Counted from the first letter of the stretch, positions 1 to 9,134 are shown. The stretch is DNA of 44,408 nt from Entrophospora sp. SA101 (GCA_958430865.1 CAUDNR010004234.1:52835-97242); one strand, 5' to 3'. Numbers and translations are program-made. Notes: a model not told the origin generated them from the letters alone.

Positions 1-97
1 ACTTTCAAATTTCTCTGATACTTTGAATTTTCCGTGGAAAGTAACGATTGCCATAGTTTTAGGTGTGCCATTTTTTGGAGACATTATGTGATTTGTT

Positions 98-439
98 GAT
101 TACATGAAAAGTAGTTAGTTGTTTAAATTTATGCATGCAAAAATATGTATATATTTTATTCTTTTGATTTAATTACAAGACATATAATATATACACTAAA
201 TACAATTTTTTTATTACTGTACACAGATGTTATATAATTTATTAATTACATGAAAGGATTTCAAAAGTTAGTTGTTCTAAAAAACCTTTAAATTTATACA
301 TACATAATACATATATGTATTCTTTTGATTTAATTGCAAGACATATAATATATATACATTTTTTTATTACTGTACATAGATGTTATATGATTTGTTAATT
401 ACATGAAAAAATTTCAAAAGGTTGTACTAAAAAACTCTA

Positions 440-483
<44 letters not shown>

Positions 484-640
484 TATATATTAATATTTTT
501 CTTATTTATTTGGTTAGTTACAAGTCATATAGTATATACAGTATACAACAAATACAATTTTTTTATTATTGTACATAGATGTTATATTTAATTACATAAA
601 AGGATTCAAAAGGTAGTTAGTTGTTCTAAAGAACTTTTAA
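98..640. repeat. Degenerate tandem repeat, about four units of 145-190 bp
   Basis: A unit beginning near 'attacatgaaa' followed by a 'tagttagttgttctaaa' block and 'ttttgatttaattacaagac' recurs at about 98, 243, 398 and 590. Each unit also contains 'ttttttattactgtacat' and 'agatgttata'. The third unit is lengthened by an AC dinucleotide run. No gene is seen; the short frame over the AC run is low complexity. Confidence 0.8.
445..479. repeat. (AC)n microsatellite
   Basis: An uninterrupted run of AC dinucleotides about 35 bp long lies inside the third unit of the surrounding tandem repeat and accounts for most of that unit's extra length. Confidence 0.95.
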
Positions 641-723
641 ATTTATACATGTAACAATAAAAAATAATAATAAATATATATTTAGATAAATAAACTAAAA
701 AAAAAAAATTTATTATATGAAAT

Positions 724-1165
724 CTAATCCATTAGGAACTCCTGAAGTGCTGTATCAAACTCAATCTCAGCTTGAAGATTAAATGCCATTTGTAATTCCT
801 CAGGTTCATCAATTTCTAATGGTTGAATTTCGTCTTCAGGATCATCTTCTATTGGAAGATCTTTTTCACTTGTAAGTCTATTAATAATAGATTCTACATA
901 TTAATCTGATTTTTATGTATTTTAAACAATATAGACACTTGTGGTCATGATGTTGTAAACAATATTCATGATAAATATGACCACATGGAAGAAGTGTCAA
1001 CTTTATGAACTGCTGAAAATTTTGATCACTAGAATTTAGGTGAGACTTCATACAAGTATCCTTAAGATGACACTCTATTGATTGGTCAATTGGTGGATAA
1101 TCTGTACTAAATGCCATTGGTAAATGGTGTTGATCAACAATTATATCAAGGTTGCAAGGTGGCAT
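724..1165 (-). pseudogene. RING-H2-like zinc-finger C-terminal relic, copy 1
   Basis: The open frame from 1165 contains the second half of a RING-type zinc site: C-G-H, then H-E-Y-C, and after about ten residues C-L-Y-C. The upstream Cys pairs expected of a full RING are not clear; only C-x5-C is present. After the last Cys pair the frame shifts or splices into a second frame (about 895-724) encoding an acidic tail that ends in ALQEFLMD and a TAG at 724-726, followed on this strand by AATAAA-like sequence. It is probably the 3' part of the DUF6589-like gene upstream (1463-2757), separated from it by frameshifted sequence. Function unknown. It differs from copy 2 at a few residues (HDHKC against HEYKC). 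Confidence 0.5.
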
Positions 1166-1462
1166 GGAAATTGGTGATTTATTTTATTTGTTTTATTTGT
1201 TTTTGCTTTCTTTGTTTTAGAATTTTGCTTAACATCTTGTCATTTACTTTTTCCTACATTGTTTTTGACTTTAGTGAATAGTTCAAGGAGAAAACAAGAT
1301 GCCTTGTTTGTTAACCCTATTGAATCTTTTTTGCAATAAGGATCCTTTTTTTTTGGCAACAAATGAACTTCAAAATATATTATCATGGCAAAGATGGTCA
1401 ATAATATGAGCTTGCTTTTGTAAGTTGTTCATTATTATCTGCTTTTCTAGTTTGCCTTCAGA

Positions 1463-2757
1463 TTAATTTTCAACTGGATAATCATTAAAAGTTACAAGAT
1501 GCATTTTAAGAGTATCAATAACAGGATGTTTGACGCTTTCCCAATACCATGCATCAAAAAGAAATAATAATGGTGCTTTGTTATAATTTTTTCTTTTAAA
1601 CTTAGCAAATAAACACCATACTCTCACACAAGCTTCAATATAATTATCCAAAATTTCCTGACCTGAAAGTTGCTGAATAAATATCCAAAACTAGAGGAAT
1701 TGCATCATCTAAAAGGGCTTTCAATGTAAGATATTCAGCATCTCTTGAACAAATTGGTTCAAGTTTCTCAATAATATATGGTGCAACCTTTCTCCAGCCA
1801 TCTGACATTATCTGCAACAATTGATTAATTCTCCAAGGGTGAGGATTTTCAGTGAGCTTTTTGCTTGATCCAAAAATAGATTTATAAGCAGAATTAAAAA
1901 AGCCATTAAATAGCAAAACAACAGTCTCATGACTGTTGAGTGATACATGCAATGGTCCCCATTATTGGAATAAAAGACCTAACAAATTCTGGAATGATAT
2001 CCTTTTGTGATGGATGCTGATGCATGACAATTGCTCTTCGAGTATGGATTTGGCCTGACCAGTCAGCAATTAATGGAATAACATTTTTTGGAAATAATGA
2101 AAAGATTCAAATACCTTCATGGCTTCAATATATGATTGAGTAGATTTCAACTCTAGATGGATAAATCTATTAGTAATGTGTTTTTAAGCTGCCGTTCCTC
2201 CTTTTTTTTTCATGAATCTCAGCATCATAACAATAAGAAATAAGACTACCAAATAAGTCATCTTCAGAAAGAATAAGTTGATTTGCAAATCTATTGTTAT
2301 ATGATTGGGAAAGTAATGACATGTAATGATTTTCTATTCGGAAAATTAAAGAATCACAATCAATGACTAATGGGTTATGTTTAGCATCATTTGGAACAGC
2401 TTTTGCTTCAGGTATTGGAATAGCAAGGATGGTTGTCATATGATAAACATCACTAGTAGATGTAGTTGTAGGCATTTGTAAGCCATGAGTATTGTGATAA
2501 TCATCAACATTTACATTAATTGCATTGTCCTGATAATTTGAGAGCTCTTTAGCAACATTTTCTTTATGAATCAAGGCTATAACATTCCTATTTTCTCTTG
2601 ATGATGAACTTAATTGGATACTAGAAAAGGTGTTAATGGCTTGGTTTGAAGTATTAGACTGATCTAAAAACATTGCTATATTTTTTCTTATGGTATTAAT
2701 TTGTTTATTTCTAATCCTTGTAAGAAAGTAATATAAAAAAGATAGGCCTTTTACCAC
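1463..2757 (-). pseudogene. DUF6589-like repeat-family gene with frameshifts, copy 1
   Basis: Pieces in different frames join into one recognisable protein. The 2757-2170 frame covers 195 codons, from MVKGLSFLYYF through an IPIPEAKAV and HNPLVIDCDSL stretch. A shifted frame gives FIHLELKSTQSYIEAM, another gives VIPLIADWSGQIHTRRAI to FIPIMG, then 1952-1644 (SLNSHETVVLLFNGFF, WRINQLLQIMSDGWRK) and 1651-1463 (YIEACVRVWCLFAKFKRKNY). The order resembles the DUF6589-type proteins multiplied in some fungal genomes; I assign this from memory of the pattern and it needs a profile search. At least three frameshifts mean no intact product. The same breaks occur in copy 2. A Tigger element sits just upstream at 2800. 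Confidence 0.6.
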
Positions 2758-2799
2758 TGCATGATTGTTTGTTCTGTAAGATTCCTATCATTTGGATTA

Positions 2800-3518
2800 C
2801 ACAGTGAATCTCGATTTAGTGGATCTTGGGGTTTAACAGATAAATTTTCAAAACCAAATTTTTCTATCTTGATTTAACAGATTTTCGTATTAATATATGT
2901 CACTTATAATTATAATAATAAGCATATAATAAATAAGTGTATTAATCTTAAATATTAATAACATTTTAATTGAACATATTGTCAACTATTTCTTGGCAAC
3001 GACACTTATATGTATGTCTCTTTTTTTTTCTTTATAAGCTAATGAAAATCCTTTAAATGCTGACGAATTTATTATGATTGATCAAAACCTTGAATTCGAA
3101 GAAATGACAGAACAAGAAATTGTAAACATAGTGTTGGGACAACCTGAAGTTGAAGATAATGAGGGTGGTGATAAGATAAGTGAGCCAATTGTAACAAGTA
3201 CAGAAGCTATAAATGGGTTGGAAAATGCCCTTAAATATATACAACAAAAAGATTTAGAAGTTGATTCTCGAATAATTAAAAATATATTGAAGTTAAAAAG
3301 AGAGATTTCTTATATAAGTGCCCAAGATGCAAAACAATGTCGAATTGATGAATTTATGAATCAACAATGATATTATTATTATTATTATTATTATTATCCA
3401 TTATATTTTACAAAAATTATTATTTAAATAAAAAATTTTTTTTGTACACATATATTACATGATTTGATCATAAGTTTCGATTTAATGGATCCCTCGGTTT
3501 AACGGATAAATTTTCTGG
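2800..3518 (+). mobile_element. Internally deleted Tigger/pogo element, non-autonomous, copy 1
   Basis: The left end is CACAGTGAATCTCGATTTAG directly after a TA dinucleotide, the same end as the full element at 30409-32927. The right end is GGTTTAACGGATAAATTTTC followed by TGG. Compared with the full copy, about 1.8 kb is missing at a junction near 3042, where 5' leader ('ttataagctaat') meets the transposase C-terminus. Only the C-terminal 98-residue stretch remains open (3074-3370, MIDQNLEFEEM to EFMNQQ), followed by an ATT microsatellite. The catalytic domain is absent, so it could move only with transposase supplied in trans. Confidence 0.8.
3370..3397. repeat. (ATT)n microsatellite in Tigger 3' region
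   Basis: A run of TAT/ATT trinucleotides directly follows the TGA of the residual transposase frame. The same run occurs in the other two Tigger copies, so it was present before duplication. Confidence 0.9.
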
Positions 3519-3642
3519 TTAATGTTATGTAATGTAGTGATGAATTAAACAAGATTTTAATAGGTTGCAGCGAGTTTGTGTAATCATCACATTACACAAG
3601 CATCAGCATGGAATTTTTTCAGGAATTTAAAATTTAGATACA

Positions 3643-4400
3643 TCATGATTTAATTACATTCAATTTTTTACAAAGAATTTTTTTTTTTACAGTGTTGTTA
3701 GTTTTTTGTAACCCATCAATGCACACAGCCTCCAATCTTTTATACTCTTCCAAAGCCACCCTGGAAATTTTTAATTGGGAATAATCAAAATCAAGGGTTT
3801 GCAGTTTTTCCAATGAGGGAGCTTGACTCATTGCAACATACACTTGTCCTTCAGCAAACATACTTTCATCAACATTCAATGTTACATGTGGCAAGTCAAT
3901 CCTTGAGTTTTATGAACAGTCAGAAGAAATTGATTCCTTGATGCTCTCTTGCCATAAACTTCAAAGTAAGATGTTTCTCTTTGGAAAATAACCTTGCTTA
4001 TGCTGGCCAAGGTAGGAAAGGTCACCTCAACATTCTCTTCATCATAAATTTTTGTTGCTATTCCAATAGTTCCATTGCATATTTTTTCATCAAATAACTT
4101 ATTATTAAGAAATATCACATGTGCACCTTCTTGTAAATACAATTTATGAGGCAAGTTGGTTAAGTTTTTGAATTGAGCAATCATGTGATCATCATTTGAT
4201 ATTTCAAATTCTGGTGTGTCTATGCATTCAGAAACCATTGGATCATTTCATGTTTTGTCAAAAGAAAGATGATTAAAGAATATTGAATTGAGGGATTGAG
4301 CTGCTTTTTGAGTGCCGACCACATGTGTGGTATCACAGAAACTACAAAGGTCAGTTTCTTTTTTGGATTATTTGCTTGCTTCTAACTGACAAATTTCCTG
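3643..4400 (-). pseudogene. PIF1-like helicase C-terminal half, copy 1
   Basis: Two overlapping frames (4238-3882 and 3894-3643) encode the C-terminal part of a PIF1-family DNA helicase. It has LPHKLYLQEGAHVIFLNN, the conserved FLLTVHKTQGLT motif, and after a frame change PHVTLNVDESMFAEGQVYVA followed by MSQA, the family's VHK.QG / GQ.YVA.SR-type motifs. The frame breaks between QGLT and PHVTL in all three copies of the window. The ATPase half seen in copy 2 (Walker A and B) is absent: about 850 bp is deleted at 4441/4442. Upstream of 4238 more helicase sequence can be read in a third frame (GTQKAAQSLNSIFFNHLSF), so there are several breaks. Not functional. Confidence 0.85.
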
Positions 4401-4489
4401 TTCTTATCTCTTGAAGGATCCTGTAAAATTCAACATCATTTTTACGATTTATGATTCATACTCTACCACAATTTTTTATATTGATGAGG

Positions 4490-5085
4490 ATTTCCTTCGC
4501 CACTTCAAAAAGGGCATGGTTGTTAAATAATGAATCAAATTTTCGAATTTTTGCATTTCTCTTCTTCACAATAAGCAACAGGAGAACCTTTTCGAAGAAA
4601 GCTTCATTCAATTCCTTCAACAATAACGTTTTTTTTCACATTTTCAAAAAAAGGCGCGGTTTGATGTTTTAATTAAATTAAAAATTGAATTAATTCCGAA
4701 TCGTTATTCACACTTTCAAAAAAGGCATGGTCGTTTTTAATAATAAAATTAATTCCGAATCGTTACGTTTTTTTCTTCACACTTTCAAAAAAGACATGGT
4801 CGTTTTTATTATTAGAAATAATATTTTAATATAACAATTCCCAAATTGTTACATTTTTCTTCATTTTCCAAAAAAAAACTATATTGATTTTAAAATTAAA
4901 TAAATTTTTTTTAAATCGTTTTTTTAGTTGCGATGCTAATACTAAATCAATAATCTTGTTGGTATTTTTAGTAGTAAGAGATGATCGTTTTCAAAAAAAG
5001 CTTAATTAATTTTCTTTAACAACACATTTTTGGAAAAGGCTCGATTTTAATCAAGTGATTTCTTTTTCATATTTTTTTTTTTTAC
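4490..5085. repeat. Degenerate ~70-85 bp tandem repeats at the 5' end of composite copy 1
   Basis: A motif close to CACTTTCAAAAAAGGCATGG followed by 'tcgtttttaat' recurs near 4490, 4640, 4708 and 4776, with weaker copies near 4860, 4990 and 5028. Corresponding arrays lie at 22230-22790 and, in short form, at 32940-33075. It ends with 'tcaagtgatttctttttcat', shared by all three copies. No coding potential is apparent. Confidence 0.7.
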
Positions 5086-5094
5086 TTATTATAT

Positions 5095-5703
5095 CAAGCT
5101 CACAACTGAGAACGCAATGCGAGCTTATGATCTTCGTGTTACAAATCACGCGCACCATGTTACGTGAGAACAAAAATTCATTTATTTTAAGTCGGGTTTG
5201 GGATTGCATCTTCTTCATAGAAAACGACATCACTCGGGCCAAGACAGTAGTCTATTTTATTAAATCCAAGACATATAAATAGAACAGCCGTCCCCACCTT
5301 TTTTTTTGAAAAATTTGATATTTTCATGTAACAAAATCGGATCTTAATCTTTATTATTATCCCCAAAAAATGATGATTCATTGTTGTTAACAATTACAAG
5401 CTCACAACTGAGAACGCAATGTGAGCTTTTGCTTTTCATGTTACAAATTATGCACACCATTCTACGCGAGAACAAAAATCATTTATTTTAAGTCGGGTTT
5501 GGGATTGCATCTTCTTTGCCGCAAAGAGCAAAAAAAATGACATCACTCGGGCCAAGACAGTAGTCTATTTATTAAATCCAAGACATATAAATAGGACGGC
5601 CGTCCCCATTTTTTTTTTTTGAAAAACTTGAATATTTTCATGCAACAAAATCGGATCTTAATTTTTATTATCATCCTCAAAAAATGATGATTCATTGTTG
5701 TTT
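5095..5703. repeat. Two tandem units of about 302 bp with TATA-like boxes
   Basis: The unit begins 'caagctcacaactgagaacg' at 5095 and again at 5397, and both run to 'tgatgattcattgttgtt'. Shared blocks include 'aagtcgggtttgggattgca', 'atcactcgggccaagacagt' and 'aaatccaagacatataaata'. Each unit carries TATAAATA (5274-5281; 5586-5593) followed by a GC-rich stretch and a CCCC, which looks like a core promoter. Only a very short frame follows in unit 2 (5684-5743). It may be a duplicated promoter whose gene is lost, or a promoter-like piece of a repeat. Confidence 0.75.
5586..5605 (+). promoter_or_regulatory. TATA box next to a 12-bp palindrome (putative core promoter)
   Basis: TATAAATA is directly followed by the perfect palindrome GGACGGCCGTCC at 5594-5605. 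In the upstream unit (5274-5293) the TATA box is intact but the palindrome is degraded. The nearest downstream start is the 19-codon frame at 5684. A promoter role is inferred from sequence form only. Confidence 0.3.
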
Positions 5704-6131
5704 GCTACTTGTTGCTATAATAATAATGCCTTCTCATAATTGATGGATCTTCATATATTACAAATGTAACCAATCAAATCAATTAACGAATTTTATCTCT
5801 TTTTTTTGTTTCCTTCTAAATATTTTAAGTAAAATAAACAATTGACAAAAGAGAGGTCATGTCATGAAAGGTCAATACACCCAGCATGAGCCACCAGCAA
5901 GGGTCCCATTCTCTCACTTGCTGGACTTTGATAACACATTTAAGTGAGTCACATGGGTTGCCATTGCATATCTTACCCCAAGAGAGTACTAGTAATGGAA
6001 AAATGAGCCTTGCATCAAGTTGTGCATGGGGTATATACAGTTTACAACATTTCATTGGACAAATTCTATTCTATTGAATTTTTTTTTTTTTAATTACACA
6101 GGATTACACAATAAAAATTACAGAACGTTTG
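5704..6131. other. Intergenic, no gene recognised
   Basis: The segment 5840-6060 is less AT-rich than its surroundings and stays open in short frames on both strands, but I recognise no protein family, tRNA or rRNA in it. It may be an old repeat fragment. Confidence 0.4.
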
Positions 6132-6422
6132 TCAATTATTCAATAGTCTGTATTGGTGCAATCAAAGTAAGTGTTAAATACAAGATCAAGAAGTTCGTAA
6201 ATCAATTTTTTAAAATAAACGTTTTATCAATTATTCAATAATCATATAGGCGGGTTTGATCGAAGTAAGTGTTAAAGTCAAGGTCTATGAACTTGAAAAT
6301 TGAGTTTGCAAAACGGATGTTTTATCAATTATTCAATAATTATATGAGCGGGTTTGATCAAAGTAAGTGTTAAAGTCAAGATTTACGAAGCTTGCAATCC
6401 AGCTTTGCAAAATGAGCATATA
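6132..6422. repeat. Three tandem units of 95-98 bp
   Basis: 'tcaattattcaata' marks unit starts at 6132, 6227 and 6325. Each is followed by 'gcgggtttgatc.aagtaagtgttaaagtcaag' or a degraded form. Units 2 and 3 are closest to each other. Noncoding. Confidence 0.85.
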
Positions 6423-6499
6423 GACATGATCAAAGCATTTTGAGTAAGAAACAAATAATCAACTCAATTGTCGATTGAATTAAACACACAATGCTATAT

Positions 6500-6800
6500 T
6501 TTTAATAATAATAATGCTTTTCTTAAAAGTAAACAAACCAATGATCCAAAAAAACAGGACAAATGATAATAATAGTAAAAAATGTTTTTTAGCATGTTTA
6601 GTGATAAACATAATAAATAAATAATTAAATAATTAAACGCATAATGCTTTTCTAAATCAATGGTATGATCCAAAAAAAAACAGGACAAATGATAATTCGT
6701 AAATTGTAACGAACTAAACGCATAACACTTTAAACAAAATCAATGGTACAGGAATGTTTTAATAAATCAATGGTATGATCTTCATCACACTGACTAAATA
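6500..6800. repeat. Degenerate dispersed repeats, noncoding
   Basis: 'aatgcttttct' followed by 'atgatccaaaaaaacaggac' and 'aaatgataat' occurs at about 6510-6575 and 6645-6700, and 'aaatcaatggtatgatc' recurs at 6653 and 6765. No gene is seen here or in the stretch to 7240. Confidence 0.55.
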
Positions 6801-7244
6801 TTAAACGAAAAAAGAAAGATGCTTCGCCACTACCAAAAAGTTATTCTTAGTAGCGTATATGATAAAATAAAATAACAAAAAACAATAATTCAATTGTTGA
6901 AATTAAATAGCTCTTTGTAAATGTAAAATAAATAAAACTTTTTATCCTTACCAGATAGTTCTCTTCGGTTGGAAAAAAAAAACTATTATTATTGCACGAT
7001 AAACGCTCATCATGTGGAAAAAAGGTATTTACATTGATCATCAAAGAAAGAATAAAGAATAAAGAATCACGTAGATCGATTTCAGAAAAATAAAATTTTT
7101 TTTTTTGAAATTTACCACCCAACGAAAACAAAAAATTCTTTCCCAAAAAATTAGGTTTGAAAAAGATAAAATTTTGCTGGTTCATTGATCATGCCTCTCT
7201 TCACCTTGCAAAGCATTGCATGCAACGCTTGCAATTGAATCTAT

Positions 7245-7435
7245 TAAGAAACGAAACATTTGCCGTACGACACAATTTTCGCCAAATATGGTGAAAACGT
7301 TGATCGCGCCAAAAGCCGAAAAAACCAAGCGCGGCTAAACGCAAAAGGAGACAATCGGCGAGAAACCTGCACAAAGGTCACTCGCCTTACTGCTTTTGGT
7401 AGGTGGTCATGACACGGCAAATGTTTCGTTTCTTA
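7245..7435. mobile_element. MITE with 22-bp perfect terminal inverted repeats
   Basis: TAAGAAACGAAACATTTGCC plus GT at 7245-7266 is matched exactly by its reverse complement at 7414-7435. The 191-bp element is distinctly richer in G+C than its flanks and has no coding capacity. A clear target-site duplication is not visible, so the superfamily is not assigned. Confidence 0.8.
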
Positions 7436-7442
7436 CTTGTGT

Positions 7443-7612
7443 TAAAATACAACCTCTGAACGTTTTAAAAAAAATTGGAGAGTGATCATGATCAATGATC
7501 AAAAGATTTATACAACGCAATCAATTTTGTGAAATGAAAATTTTTCTTTTCTTTCGAAAATTTCCAAAGAGAGATAGTATCGTTGCACTGATTTGGTTGA
7601 GTTCGTTGAAAA
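7443..7612 (+). repeat. Copy of the 5' flank of the NDUFAF2-like gene (see 33086-33366)
   Basis: The blocks 'aatacaacctctgaa', 'gagagtgatcatgatca', 'acgcaatcaattttgtgaaa', 'ttttctttcgaaaatttcca', 'gagagatagtatcgttg' and 'gcactgatttg.ttgagtt' occur in the same order upstream of the gene starting at 33375. The copy ends just short of the position of that gene's start codon and lacks a segment of about 63 bp (33256-33318) present there. No coding sequence follows; a MITE (7627-7848) comes next. Confidence 0.75.
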
Positions 7613-7626
7613 AAAAATAGAGTATA

Positions 7627-7848
7627 GGGACATTCAGTATGGTATAACTCTTGCAAAACGTATGGTATGGTATTGTATAAATGTAATAAAATGGTTGTAT
7701 ACCAATGCTTAAATCTAACATACTTCCCTTCACGCCCACCAAAAAAGGATTTAGAATAAAATTTTGTGTGACTTGGTATGGAAAAATATGGACTATACCA
7801 TACCATACCATACATTCTGCAAGAGTTATACCATACTGAATCTCTCCC
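7627..7848. mobile_element. MITE with long terminal inverted repeats and TA duplication
   Basis: Left arm ATTCAGTATGGTATAACTCT plus TGCA at 7632-7655 is matched exactly by the inverted arm at 7818-7841. The termini are GGGA...TCCC, each bordered by a TA dinucleotide (7625-7626 and 7849-7850), the insertion pattern of Tc1/mariner-type elements. Inner 'tatggtatggtat' runs add further self-complementarity. Frames inside it are not genes. Confidence 0.85.
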
Positions 7849-7922
7849 TACCGAAAAAAATATTTACTCATTTTTAACGTTACACCAATTTTCACTATAT
7901 ACATCAACGAGTCATCATAATA

Positions 7923-8260
7923 ATGTCAACATTTAAAATTTACAATCTCATCAATCCTCCTGAATTGTTGTCACCAAATTATGATTATATAAGAAAACCA
8001 AGTTAATAATGAAGATTCTAGTTTATATTTAGATACGGACGATGATAGTAATAATAATAATAACAACAAGATTATTACAAAGAAAAATTCCTCCCGCCAC
8101 CTCTCTTCTCCTGGTGTTATAATTTACAAACATAAATGCAGTACATGCAAAAAAAATTTAATCGATTGGAACATTTGGTCAGTCATAATAGAACACATAC
8201 TGGAGAAAGACCTCATGAATTGGGGGATGTAACACAAGATTTTCCAGGCCAGATGAACTT
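7923..8260 (+). pseudogene. C2H2 zinc-finger transcription factor relic
   Basis: From ATG 7923 the frame reads MSTFKIYNLINPPELL, then shifts near 7985-8005 to NQVNNEDSSLYLDTDDDSN with an Asn run and KHKCSTCKK. After another shift in a poly-A run (about 8148) it continues FNRLEHLVSHNRTHTGERPH. Cys-x2-Cys, the F-x5-L-x2-H spacing, the His pair and the TGERP linker define a Kruppel-type C2H2 finger. Two frameshifts and loss of similarity after the first finger show that it is broken. The parent was perhaps a Mig1/CreA-like regulator, but that is a guess. Confidence 0.7.
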
Positions 8261-8390
8261 TCGAGACATTGTAGGACTCACAATAAAAATAAGAAAAAAT
8301 ATTATAGAAATAAAAAAATTAGTGCTTTGTCATTTAAAATTAGCGGTGTCGACTTTGGTTAATAAATGTCATCACTTTATATTTGGTTAA

Positions 8391-8821
8391 TTAATCGATA
8401 ATGACCGTTAACACTTTACACTTTTACATTCACACTCTAACACACCAATAAAAAATTTTAGTTTTAGGTTTACACTTAAATATTTAAAAACTTTTACAAA
8501 ACGTAAACAAAAAGGTTTACACTTAACAAAAACTTGAAACAAACCTTTGCTTCTTTACCGAGCAAAAATTTTACTAGCATTTTGTTTCTTCGAAAGAAGA
8601 AAAACGACTGTACAGCCGTTAAAAAATTTAAGCAACCAAAGAAAGTCAAAGTAAATAAATAAAAAAGGAACTTTAGAGAAACCTTTGTCGTTTCTAAAAG
8701 GGTTACATTATTTATTGTAAACCGCACCATAAAGTGTGCTAACAGATTGTTGAAGCTTTCTAGAAAGACCATTTTACACAGTTGTTCAATGATAAGGCAA
8801 AATAGAGAAAAAAAAACAAAA
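8391..8821. other. Intergenic, no gene recognised
   Basis: The sequence is AT-rich with repeated 'tttacactt' words and a 'cgtaaacaaaaaggtttacac' stretch. The frames present on the minus strand are low-complexity hydrophobic and show no family signature. Confidence 0.4.
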
Positions 8822-8896
8822 ACATTAAAATTGCAATTAAAAACATTAAAATTGCGATTAAAGTCATTAAAATTATGATTAAAATTGCAATTAAAA
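8822..8896. repeat. Short tandem repeat, ~18-bp unit
   Basis: Four imperfect units of ATTAAAATTGCAATTAAA follow one another, varying at the GCA/GCG/ATG position. Confidence 0.75.
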
Positions 8897-8927
8897 TAAA
8901 TGTAGAATCTATTTCAGAGGAGGAAAA

Positions 8928-9134
8928 ATGTTTAAACATCAACTTAAAAGGGAATATATTTTATATGATTATAATTCTTTTCAAAATATTGAATTTATTG
9001 ATGGTGGATTATTTGAACCAATTTCTTGTGCATTTTCAAAGCATTACCAAGAACTTGTAGCATTAAAATCCATTAATATTGATCAACAATATACTTTTGA
9101 ACAATTTCTTAATGAGCCATGGCCATTTCTTTAA
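8928..9134 (+). pseudogene. Protein-kinase N-lobe fragment
   Basis: The 68-residue frame contains FQNIEFIDGGLFEPISCAFS, a degraded glycine-loop region (one of the expected glycines is replaced), then HYQELVALKSINID, which looks like the beta-3 strand with the VALK ATP-lysine motif. It stops at 9134, before any catalytic loop. The following sequence has a separate frame from ATG 9118 (MAISLNENQDSIQSF) that runs to a GTAAGT donor near 9230; it may be the first exon of an unrelated or lost gene. The kinase part resembles the large kinase families of Glomeromycotina, but is only a fragment. Confidence 0.55.

Larger units (their letters stand above)
724..5085 (-). repeat. Composite repeat, copy 1 (RING-like / DUF6589-like / Tigger / PIF1)
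   Basis: This block recurs at 17807-22803 with a constant offset of 16,889 bp from about 905 to 4441, and in rearranged form at 29701-33080. By eye the two aligned stretches differ at only a few positions in the first 60-80 bp and at 4063/20952. Read on the minus strand it holds a tandem-repeat 5' region, a PIF1 helicase remnant, an internally deleted Tigger (opposite strand), a frameshifted DUF6589-like gene and a RING-like 3' end. Copy 1 lacks about 850 bp of the helicase present in copy 2, between 4441 and 4442. The right boundary near 5085 is where similarity among copies fades. I could not identify terminal inverted repeats or a target duplication for the whole unit. Confidence 0.8.

Noticed and set aside
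403..591. 62-codon plus-strand frame over the AC microsatellite
   Set aside because: Its THTHTH run is the translated microsatellite; the rest is repeat sequence with no family signature.
98..640. CRISPR-like array
   Set aside because: Repeats are long, degenerate and contiguous without uniform spacers, in a eukaryotic context.
724..5085. Helitron interpretation of the composite repeat
   Set aside because: A PIF1-type helicase is present, but I see no Rep/HUH nuclease motif, no TC...CTRR ends and no 3' hairpin; PIF1 genes are widely multiplied in these fungi on their own.
7492..7815. Two overlapping minus-strand frames of ~100 codons
   Set aside because: They cross the copied NDUFAF2 flank and the inverted arms of a MITE; the protein sequence reflects the 'tatggtatgg' repeats.
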